Shown here piece after piece: positions 33,865 through 43,764 of a stretch of DNA of 64,000 nt. The translations under genes were made by a program, and so were the position numbers. The stretch spans positions 1,738,999 through 1,802,998 of the forward strand of contig JALGQZ010000015.1 of assembly GCA_023105745.1 (NCBI GenBank), read 5' to 3'. The stretch comes from Austropuccinia psidii (taxonomy: Eukaryota; Basidiomycota; Pucciniomycetes; Pucciniales; Sphaerophragmiaceae). Position 1 is the stretch's first letter. Each line of letters begins with the position of its first letter. The notes under the pieces were generated by a model. That model was not told the DNA's origin and ran no database searches. It saw only the letters and a program-made list of their open reading frames with translations.

Positions 33865-35773
33865 TGTAATATTTGACTATGAAACTGATGATAATATTAC
33901 TATTAATCAACAGTACTATGTCTGTTCTTATGAAATATAATGATAAAATATTACTATAACCACAATTAAGTAATTAAATAACTATTTCTTTCATGTGTTA
34001 AACACTAGTAGTGATTTCAATAGTGAGAAGTAATTGTCTACAAGAATCAATTACAAGAAGAATTTAAAAATACAAACTTCTTTTATTAAAATAATAAAAT
34101 TATTGTAATATATAGTTATCTTTTGCAAGAATAATTATAAAGATAATTCTTGAAGAAAACTAATTTTAGAGAAAAACCTTAAGAATTAAAGATAAATGAC
34201 TCACTTATACTCCAAAGAGCTTATTGAAAGATATAAGTAGAGAAATCTGACCTAGAATTGTGGATTTAAGGGATCAAAATGATTTATAGCAGGATTGCAA
34301 CAATATATAGTTAGATTCTATGATTTCACGTCTTTCTGATTGATTCTGAAAGAATTAAAACACTTAAGAATAGTTTAACTAATACTTACTGGTTGGTAAC
34401 AGTGATATAAATGGATAATAAGATGATTCTTGGAAAAAACAGAAAGAAGAGGCCTCTTTTAAGTCAACAACAGCTCACAGAGGCATGCCATGGAGCGAAC
34501 TGAAAAACCAGCTGGTGGGAAAACAATAAACCTTTTTTGGACTATTGATTGCATCATCTGTTGTCACGTAAGATTGTCATAATTACTTGATTGAGGTTTC
34601 TACATGACTACCAACCCAAATATGGTTAAGAATAAAAGGATTAACACCTGTAAATATTCTTTTATTCCAAAATAATCATTTATTTCTCAAATTTGTCAAT
34701 GTTATTGGTCATTTAATCACAGGTTGTATTTATTGTGAATTTTTGAAGATTCAGTGTTTCATGTGGAATAATCAAACATTGACTGTAAGTAAAATGTTTA
34801 ATTTTATTAGTAGAACCATAGTTCTTTTTGGTTGTACCATAGATAATACAGTTCTCCATTGGTCCTGAAAGGTTCAGCAAGATTCATTAAGAATTGTCCT
34901 TTTGATGAATTTTGGAAGTTTTTACCTCATTTCTACATAGAATCGCAAATATCAGTGTTTAGCTGGTTGCTATGAGGTAAATCAATGGATACAAGTCCAA
35001 AAAGGGTTTTAATTACTCTTTTAGGGTCTATCCATGGAAATTAATTAATAATTGACATGGTTAGAGGAGTCTAAGTAGCTCTTTACCTCCTTGGCACATC
35101 AAAATAGCAGGTTTTTTGCTATTTTCTTATGATTTACTGTAGTTGTAACATGGTAACCAAGTTCCCAAAGTGTTTTAGTTTACTAATTGAGCAAAGATCA
35201 GCCATGGAGCTGTCCATGTCTCTGAGGCCTTAGAAGGTGGGTACCCTGGCTCTCTTTGATATCTTTTGTCCCCCTTGCTTATTTTTCATGTCAAAATAGA
35301 AATTTAAGCTTCAAGTGAGATATTCACTATGGGTGTACCAAACCTCCATGTGGGAATACCATGATATTAAGTGCCCAAAACATGCATAACACTATTCTTA
35401 GTGTATATGTAACTTGGGATTTCTCACATTCCCATTATTTTGGTGTGAAATTAAGAAAAACAAAAATTTTCAAAGATCTTTTATGTGGTATGGAGGATGT
35501 GGTATTGAAGTATTTTCCATATTACCACCTCAAAGAGTTAATTTGAGCCTATTCACTCTATGGAGCTACCCTGGGTGAATTTTTGTGTAGAATCCAAATC
35601 TGGCCTTAAATATATGGATTTACTTACTCAATAAAAAGTTATTCATCTTTTCTGAAATGAAAAATGATGAATTTTGGATATATGCATGACTTATGAGTTA
35701 TGCATAATTCAGAATTTATTTTTAAGATGATTGTGGCCTATTTGGGTATGTAAAATATAGCTCAAGGCTCACA
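33865..35773 (-). repeat. Solo LTR, family A, opposite orientation, target duplication CTTCC
   Basis: Reverse-complement copy, flanked by CTTCC at 33860-33864 and 35774-35778. It lies 40 bp from the previous solo LTR; together they form a ~3.85 kb near-palindrome made by two independent insertions. Confidence 0.93.
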
Positions 35774-35939
35774 CTTCCAACCAAGCTGTAGGTTTCTTTC
35801 CCCAACAACAAGAGGTAGAATGGCTTAAAGAATAGTCACTGGTTATCATGTTGGATAGATGACTAGTAACAATGCTTATGTCTTTCATGAACAAAGACAG
35901 GCATTGAAAAGCTTTAATTTCATGGAGGGCTATAGTCAT

Positions 35940-36209
35940 CAAAGCTTAATTACTGGTGTTGGAGGATGGTACTGATGGTTCCAACAAGAAGTTGAGGTAA
36001 TGAGTCTATAGCTTGAATATTTTATGTTATAGTACTATAGAAGAATAAAAAGTAAAATTAAGAATTTAAGCATTGATTTTTTGATTTTTAATAGAAAAGG
36101 AACTTATAGAAAAAGAATTAACTATTAATTAGGTATTTTGACTTCTAATTAATTTATTAGGTGTAATTAATTAATTAATTAAATATAATACTAATTTTAA
36201 TATATTAGA
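35940..36209. other. Spacer between X1 and repeat F2
   Basis: It may hold the 5' part of X1; the AT-rich stretch 36100-36209 has short TTAATTAA runs. No other feature is seen. Confidence 0.4.
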
Positions 36210-36798
36210 TGTTAGCTGGCGCCTCTTTTGTGGCTTCCAGACCAAAATACTAGGAATTTCAATAAATCAAAAAGAAGTAGAATACTTTTATTTGAAGTAA
36301 TGGACGTGTCACTTGATTTGAAATTATGTACTGTTGGAATTCAGGCTTCAACAGTAGAAATTATTGATAATAGTGAATTGAATCACTTATAAATGAGAGG
36401 GCTTAATATTTCTAAAACAAAATGTAAAGGATTTTAATTGTAAAAATATATTTGTGTAAGAGCTCTGAGGATTAATTCAAAGAGAATCAATCCTCTTTAA
36501 ATATTGTATTTACAAATTCAAAATCAAAATAATATGAACTATTATTTGTTCAAATGAGAAAAGATATGTTATAGCAACATGAGCAGATATAACAAAAAGA
36601 TTGATGACATAGTGGAAACTTCATACTATGACATATTTAGGAATCATTCATAGCAAAAAGATTAAGTTCATATTATAATATAATGAATTTAAGTATTTGA
36701 AATTTTTACAAAATGTTGAGAGAAAATGAGACAAAATTTTACAGAAAGTGATTTGGGTCTGTATAGCAGGTAAAGTTTTACATGCTTGCAGGCTCACA
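36210..36798 (-). repeat. Repeat F, copy 2 (589 bp, LTR-like)
   Basis: Direct-orientation copy of 19651-20237: TGTTAGCTGGCGCC... to ...TGCAGGCTCACA. It is slightly better preserved at the terminus (CTCACA rather than CTCGCA). No target duplication. Confidence 0.65.
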
Positions 36799-36989
36799 AG
36801 TACTTTACCTCAAGTATCTCACAGATTATTCTGTAATTAACAAGAATAATCCAAAAAAGGTGGTGTAATATATATAATAAAAACTATTAATGTATTCAAC
36901 CATTTTCTCTGAAGCTTTTATCTACAGTGCAGGAGTATTCTTTAACATTAAAAGAATATTTTAAGGTTCTGCTGTTTTTAGATTAGAAC

Positions 36990-38807
36990 AAGGGGTTTGG
37001 TAAACCCAAGTAAGCTTTTAGTAAAAACACGTAAGCCCTTACATGTTTCTACCAAAAACTTACGTGTTTTTACCAATTTATGGTAAACACACGTAGGTTT
37101 ATGGTAAAAACACATAAGTGACCTTATTTTTGAAAATAAATTCCTCAGGCTCAGTTTTGAGGATTTTTTTAATTTTTTTTTTGCCATATTTTTCCCAACT
37201 TGGCATGTCAATAAGCACAAATTTTTTCAATTTTTTTTTCCCCAAATTTCACCAATTTGGCCAATATGCCAAAATGGCATTTTTTTTCAAAAATTCATTT
37301 AAAATCTTCCCACTTATGAATTTCCTTCATTTTTTTTTAAAAAAATGAAGGGTTCAATGTGAAGAATAAATCACCAGAATCCCATAATTTTGGGAATTTT
37401 TTTGGGTGGGACAAGTGAAGGCGCAAAAGGGTTTTTTTTCAACTGTTTGTTCCCGTCATTGTAATATGCCTATTTTTAAAAAGTGAATTTAATAACTTCC
37501 CACTTATGAATTTCCTTCATTTTTTTTGAATTAAAGGGTTCAATCTGGAAAACAAAGAACCAGAAGCCGCTGAATTGGGAAAACCTTTTTGGTGGGACAA
37601 CAAGTGAAGGCGCAATGAGTGTTTTTTTCAACTGTTTTTTTTCTTGTGTGTAATATGACTATTTTCAAGTACAAAAGCTCCACATGTTTGATAGAAAAGG
37701 AGACTGAGGTTGGATTTAAGCAATAAATATGACTGAGGAGGGGGATAATTGGCATAGATTGTATATACAAAAATCATGCAATCAGAATCAACCTCCAAAA
37801 TAGTGGGTTTTTTCTGAGAGGGGGGAGGAAGATTGGACAAATACAACATTCTGTGTTTCTTAAATTTATCAGCCCACCCCAGGGCTTGTTTTTGGGCATG
37901 AATCTCCCAGTTCACAGTAATGGGGGGACTGGATAAACTTTAGAAATGATGATGTCCAAAGGAACAAAAAGAGCACAACTATTCAAGAAGCAGATGAAAA
38001 TGAGGGGATTATCATTTGGAGGACAGAAATAAGGGAAAAAAGAAAAAGATTGGGCTGTGGAATAAAAGAAAACTGGTCTTTTATACTTATTTGCAATTGG
38101 ATCCCCCATTTCAGGAATGGACATCCACTTGCTTTTTGAAGCCTGGCCAACATCTTTATACCATTCAATTCTTTCCAAATAAGAGGATACTGAGGGAATT
38201 AAGGTGTTCATGGCTTCATAAAGGTCTTGATTTTGGTCAATTTGTTCAGACAAGTCACCTCTGACATCAGCCCATTGATCTTGAGTCTTGTAAATGAAGT
38301 GGGATACTTGAAGCATTTTTTAATGAAAAATATGTATAAAAGTGAAAAAAAGGGGGATTTGGGGGATTTGAAATGGGGTAAGAGCCTTTCGAAATGTGAA
38401 AAGGAGGTGAAAAAAGGTGTTAAAAATGAACAGAAGTGGTTAAGAGTGAAAGAAAGTGGCTTAAATGTGGGATTAATAGATGAGGGAAGGTAAAAAATTG
38501 AAAATTGAGAGGCTTGAAAGCAGGTGGTTGTGGTGGAAAATGCAGTCTTTGGGGGAAAAAAAGAAAAAAAAGTGTGAAAAGCTTTGCGAAATGGCTTTGG
38601 TAATGCTGTTTTTCCAAAAAAAACAATGGTTTGGGGTGGGGATAATGTGGATTATTGGGGTGTTTGGGCTTGTTTTTTTGGGGGGGGCTGGGCAAAAAAA
38701 TTGGCCCAATACAGGCCCAATTGTGTTTCATTTTTTATTAAAAATGGGCCCAGGGCACCCCTTACGTGTTTTTACCAATTTGCTTACATGTTTTTACCAA
38801 CACCCTA
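36990..38807 (-). mobile_element. DNA element with inverted termini, long copy (TIR-1)
   Basis: The left end is AGGGGTTTGGTAAAC... and the right end ...TTACCAACACCCTA. Both ends carry several copies of a GGTAAAAACACGTAAG-like subterminal motif in both orientations. About 750 bp of its left part is matched in inverted orientation by 38950-39439 plus 49511-49855. The interior (about 37780-38700) is unique in the window and holds the gene fragment at 37628-38316. No transposase is recognised. 36799-36989, between repeat F2 and this element, shows nothing else. Confidence 0.65.
37628..38316 (-). pseudogene. Spliced gene fragment inside TIR-1
   Basis: Minus-strand exon 1 (ATG 38316 to 38087) reads QVSHFIYKTQDQWADVRGDL, LYEAMNTLIPSVSSYLERIE and ASKSKWMSIPEMGDPIAN. 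A GTATAA donor at 38086 and a TTTATCCAG acceptor at 37929 give a 158-nt intron in phase 2. Exon 2 continues PPITVNWEIHAQKQALGWAD, KKHRMLYLSNLPPPSQKKP. Downstream the frame decays or meets another intron. The hydrophobic tail of the unspliced ORF looks like intron read-through. It might be the N-terminal part of a captured or element-encoded protein, for example from a fungal KDZ-type transposase, but I see no diagnostic residues. Confidence 0.5.
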
Positions 38808-38949
38808 AAAATATTAATATATGAATTATGATATATTATTATTTTTCATAGTTATATACCCTTATACCACTGTTTTTTCCTCTTTTTACTTATTTTGACA
38901 TGGTTTGATTATATTTGAACTACCTTTGATAAATTTGGTGCGTTTTTTA
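38808..38949. other. Spacer between the two TIR elements
   Basis: 142 bp of AT-rich sequence without features. Confidence 0.5.
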
Positions 38950-39439
38950 TAGGGTGTTGGTAAAAACACATAAGAGCCTACATATTTTTACTAAAAACTT
39001 ACGTGTTTTGGCCATAAATTGGTAAAAACATGTAATTTATGCCAATTATCCCCCTCCTCAGTCATATTTATTGCTTAAATCCAACCTCAGTCTCCTTTTC
39101 TATCAAACATGTGGAGCTTTTGTACTTCAAAATAGTCATATTACACACAAGAAAAAAAACAGTTGAAAAAAACACTCATTGCGCCTTCACTTGTTGTCCC
39201 ACCAAAAAGGTTTTCCCAATTCATGAGCTTCTGGTTCTTTGTTGTCCAGATTGAACCCTTTAATTCAAAAAAAATGAAGGAAATTCATAAGTGGGAAGTT
39301 ATTAAATTCACTTTTTAAAAATAGGCATATTACAATGACAGGAAAAAACATTTAAAAAAAAACCCTTTTTGCGCCTTTACTTGTCCCACCCAAGAAAATT
39401 CCCAAAATTAGGGGATTCTGGTGCTCTATTATTCACATT

Positions 39440-41266
39440 TGTGAGCCTTAGAGGTAATTTCATATACCCAAAAGACCACAAATACAAAATTAACATATAA
39501 ATATAAATAAAATAAATTTGTTTATATTATTAAAATAAAAATCAAAATATAAATATAAAATTATATTCAAAATAAAAAATTTAATTACAATCTCAAAATA
39601 AAATTACATTAAATTTTGGAATTATAAAATTACATTTATACTTGAAAAAATTAAGTAAAAATGAAATTTTAACAAAATTGTAAAAAAAAGAAATAAATTT
39701 GGAAAAAAGTTAAATAAAAATTATTATAACTTTTTATCCAATAAATAAACATATAAAAATTATTTCACCATTGGATTCCTCATAAAAAATCAGATGGGGT
39801 CACCTCCGAGTGAAATTCTTGTAACTCAACTCTAAATAAGCTTAAATTAAGTTTTTAGTATTTTCAATACAAAAGTTGAAAATCCTCAAAACTTGAATTT
39901 AATTCACACCAAATGTGGTGTTAACCATCAATGTTTGTGTTAAAATTCAGGTGTTGTGTTTAGCTTCGAAGTTATGAGGAATTGAAGTATTTTCAATTGA
40001 ATTCAATTGAAATGTCAAAATGTGCGCGTGTATTACATAAGTGAAATTTGATTTACATATTAGGTATCAATTATTACTGTATTTTACTGTACAATTCAAT
40101 TGAATTACATATGTAAATTATAAGTATAATACATGATGAGGAATTAAAGGTAAAATAAATTGGAAAGATTAAGTTTGGGGGGAAAAAGGAACTCCAGCTC
40201 TAAGGGGGAGCTAGACCCCCAAAATCCTTGCTGACAGACGTGGGATGTCAAAATTCACGCAAAAGCTCATCACTTTAGGCCTGGAATTGAGTTCCAGGGT
40301 CTGTGGACTCAATTTATGATGAGGTTTTGATACCAACTGTGGTAGTTTTAGCTGTTACCAAGAGGGTAAAACTACCCTTAAGATAGAACAATCATAGTAA
40401 AAACAGTTTTAACTGATTTCTATGCCTCTTACACCCATTCTGACGTGTTTTGAAGGCTCTAGATCAGGTATTGCTCTAGTAATGGCTGATTTAAGGGTCT
40501 AAAATGGCTAAAAATGGCTTAAACCAGCCCTTTTTGGTCTAAACCAGGGTTCAATGATGCCATAATTGGCTTTTCTGTTTTCAGACTTTTTTTCACTACT
40601 GACAAGAGTAAATTTTACTTTTGGAGTAAGAGAATTGATGGCTATAAAAGAATGTCTTCTTTGCCCCACTTTTCTCTTCATGTTAGAATCTTTTCCTTTT
40701 ATTAATTAGTTTAAACACTGTTAAACCAATCAATAGAAGATTCCAACCACCTTTTTTAAATCATTTTGAACCTTTTAACCGCGTGAAAAAATCATTATAA
40801 TCATTGTTTGTAACTCTTATAATCATTTTTACCCCTGAACCACCCCAAAAGTGAATTAAAGCATCTTTCATCACTGTAAGCTTTGTCACTTTGTTTCCAA
40901 ATTCACTCTGGTCACTTTTGGGAGTGTTTTCTCTTTAATATTATTTTTAAAGACTTTGTTCTTTAATTAATTTCTTGCAGTTCTTTGCTCAATTAATTCC
41001 AATTGAAATTGCTCTTGAAGAAATTTCTTTTGTAGCCTTAAATATCTCTTGTAGAGTATTTTTGGATAAATCTTTATTGTTGGTAAAACAATAAATCTTT
41101 ATAATATTATTGTCTTATACTAATAAAGCTATAAACAATAAAATTGGCCTGTTTTCTCTTAAAAATAATATTTCTTACTATTTTTAATTGAATTTTACCT
41201 TATACAAATTTTGAGGACAGGAAAAGTACTTGATTTTTAATCAAAGTTTCATATCCACACCTTACA
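39440..41266 (+). repeat. Element D 5' LTR (1827 bp)
   Basis: TGTGAGCCTTAGAGG ... CACACCTTACA. It matches 47683-49510 and 13484-15291 along the full length with scattered differences. Confidence 0.95.
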
Positions 41267-41489
41267 TTTGGGGGCCCAGCCATGATATTTTACCTGTGAC
41301 ATATTTTTTTAATATTTTTAAATCCTTTTTTCTTATATTGAAAAATTTAAAAACATATAAAAAATACTTATAATTCAAAAAACCCTTAAAAAATATTTTT
41401 TTTCATATTATACGTGAGGCTTATATTTTTATTTCTTTTTTTAAATCACCTTTTTTTACTTAATTAATTGGCTTTTTCATTAATTTTAG
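41267..41489 (+). other. Element D leader with PBS-like site
   Basis: TTTGGGGGCCCAGCCATGA directly follows the LTR. The rest is AT-rich and ends in a good 3' splice site, TTCATTAATTTTAG at 41489, that precedes the first visible exon of the spliced ORF. ATACGTGAGG near 41411 is a possible upstream donor. Confidence 0.6.
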
Positions 41490-42400
41490 TGTCTGACAAC
41501 GTGGTAAGACAAGAAAACATTGAAACAGCCTCAACAGTAACCAGCATTATTCCTGCCAGTACTGTTAATTCTGATCATAATAGTACTATTATTGTGACTC
41601 AGAATATTCAACCAGAGCCAATTTCTTCTGAATTAGTCAACTTGGAAATAAGTAATACTCTTCAGAAAGCCAAATATTTGGTCAATAGTAAGTTTTTTCA
41701 CGTAAGATTACTATTTGAAGCCTTTTTAACCATAATTATGCCTTCAACCAGGTCAGGAGCCAGCTATAACCCCTCAAGCAGCTCCCAGAAAGGTAATAGA
41801 TGTTATTATGGCAGAGGCCAATCAGGTACAGAAGGAAAAGGGTCAGTTGATGACTTCCAAACAACTAAAATGGGTCATTCTGAAGCTGATAATACCATTT
41901 TACCTTCAAAAAGAGCTTACACCGCCACAACAAGCCTCTGTGGACATATACAAAGCCAGCCACAGTGCATACAACAATGCACTCCAGTTCAAGGAGTACC
42001 AGATCCTTGCAGACCTGTGGACGAATTGCATGAATTCTTACCTGACAGTGAGAAAATTCCTGGGCCATCCCAATACTTGCAAATTGCTCAATGGATGGCA
42101 TCCATTGATGGAGAAGAAAAATATGATGCTTTTGACACTAGAATGGGGAAAAAAACCCCTCCACCACCCAAACCAGTGCCAAAAACAGCCCCAGTGGTCA
42201 GCAGCAGCAATTCTAACGTGAAAAAGCAGTCACAAACTCCAAACAAGGGCAAAGGGAAGGCACCAGCCCCAAAACCTTACAGCCAGGGCTACAGAATCCC
42301 AAAGATTCAACAGGATTCCATGGAAAATGTATTTCAGATGGCCAAAACCATGATGGAATTACAAAAGAAGGAGGAAGCCAGATTTAAATATCAAAAATAA
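41490..42400 (+). pseudogene. Element D overprinted spliced ORF (+1 frame inside gag)
   Basis: Inferred exons: 41490-41687 (starts (G)TG TCT GAC AAC; S/T/I-rich), 41752-41841, and 41914 on. Intron 1 is 41688-41751 (GTAAGT...ACCAG, 64 nt) and contains the gag ATG at 41738; intron 2 is 41842-41913 (GTCAGT...AAAAG, 72 nt). Exon 3 reads LTPPQQASVDIYKASHSAYN, WTNCMNSYLTVRKFLG, LLNGWHPLMEKK, then, past a 1-nt deletion near 42150, KGKGKAPAPKPYSQGYRIPK, VFQMAKTMMEL and KYQK then TAA at 42398-42400. The 13 residues after the intron-2 acceptor are the same length as in A and B before the shared (V/I)(D/E)IY. Without the deletion exon 3 would be one frame. Confidence 0.75.
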
Positions 42401-43764
42401 TTTCTGATACTTTTAATTGTATTCCAGAGTTGTATAAAGCTATTTCTGACGTAAAAAGTCATCTTTCTGATATAAATACATCAATTTGTGACAATCCTAA
42501 AACAAATAACTTGAGTCTGAGCCAAATAAATGATACACTTAAATGCTTTGAAAGAGTTTTAAGAGCAATCAAAACTTCCAATAATGAAAATTATTTTGGC
42601 ATTAAGATAAATGAAGTATGTGCCATTATTAAAGAATTAACAGACAAATATTCTAAATTCAATATTGATGATATTTATGAAACAAGAATTAAACAAGCTA
42701 TTAATACTATCAAAGAAGATAATAAAAAAGTCCTTGATGATATTTCAAAATCATTTGCAGAAGTAAAGACAAATACAGTTGCCTTGAAAAAGCATTTTGA
42801 TACCTCAAGAGAGGAAATATCAAAATTAACAATAAAGTTAAATGAAGTTATATCTGATAATACTAAACAAACAGAATTATGGAATGAGCTTACATATAAA
42901 GAGGATGATCATAAAAATAATGTCATAGACTCTATAAAAAGCTTACAACATGAGTTAAGAAACTCACAAAGGTGTAATAACAGTAAAATGAATGATATTG
43001 AACAACTGCTAAACACTTTACCAAGAATGTCTACACCTCTGAATCAAAATGAAGATGCAAGAATTCCCAATCCACAAGTATTTTATATTGAAAATTCAGA
43101 GCTAAAAAATTAATTTTCTACTTCTTTTCATAACTTAGAACCATCAATGGGCCAAGCACTCTTGAAAGAAGTTCCAAAACTTAAAGAATGGCCTCACTTC
43201 AGTGGTGAAGGAGAGTATGACCATATGGAATTCATTAGAGGTATTGACAGGATCAAAGAGGATTTTAAATTACCAGACATATTGGTAACAGCCAGATTTA
43301 ACACCTTGCTTACCAGATCAGCTCACAGATGGTACATAAAAATAAGACAAGCACATGGACACCAGAGTTGGACTTGGTGGAAAACCCAAATCATTAACAA
43401 ATGGGCAAATGATGCTTGGAGGTTTGAAGTTGAAACAGCCTTTGAATCTGCCAAATTTAATGCTGATAAAGACAAAGCTTTACCATGGTTTTGCCAACAA
43501 AAAGACAGATTAACAGCATTATATCCTGACATGTCAGAATTTATGATCCATAGAAAAATTCTGAGACAATGTGGGGTTGACTTAGAGCATGCTATCAAAA
43601 GCAGGACTACTGAACAATCCTCAGCAGAGGATATTATCAATATATTGGAAGAAGTAACCACCAGAACCAAAATTGATTCTAATAGGGTGAATCCAAAACA
43701 AGGCTTAATACACCTTGGACAGATTCTGTGGACAAAAACCTCAAAGAAAATTTTAATAATATGA
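41738..43764 (+). pseudogene. Element D gag
   Basis: Gag starts at ATG 41738 (MPSTRSGASYNPSSSSQKG). The open frame extends upstream of it, but those codons are the exon and intron of the other gene. After the deletion near 42150 gag resumes in the frame of 42430-43113 (coiled-coil-like, DVKSHLSDINTSICD), has TAA at 43111-43113 (GAA in C), then the capsid block MGQALLKEVPKLKEWPHFSG, WTWWKTQIINKWAND, and a frameshift near 43693. Structural protein of the particle; no longer translatable as one unit. Confidence 0.88.

Larger units (their letters stand above)
31791..35939 (-). pseudogene. Coding remnant X1, split by two solo LTRs
   Basis: Reading the minus strand from ATG at 35939 to 35774, across the two solo LTRs (keeping one copy of each target duplication) and on to TGA at 31793-31791 gives about 108 codons without a stop. 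It includes MTIALHEIKAFQ, LSHSTSCCWGKKPTAWLEAW, DHCQGETCSYDNLLLHP and TKEFNLKSFQLTG. The C-C...H-C-x4-C spacing may bind metal. The two insertions interrupt the frame without loss of bases. I do not recognise the family. The uninterrupted frame shows it was still coding shortly before the first insertion, or that the insertions are fairly young. Confidence 0.6.

Noticed and set aside
38420..38824. Overlapping ORFs on both strands in TIR-1 (P/F/H-rich or W/G/K-rich)
   Set aside because: Composition follows purine/pyrimidine-biased runs; no motif, and both strands are equally open.
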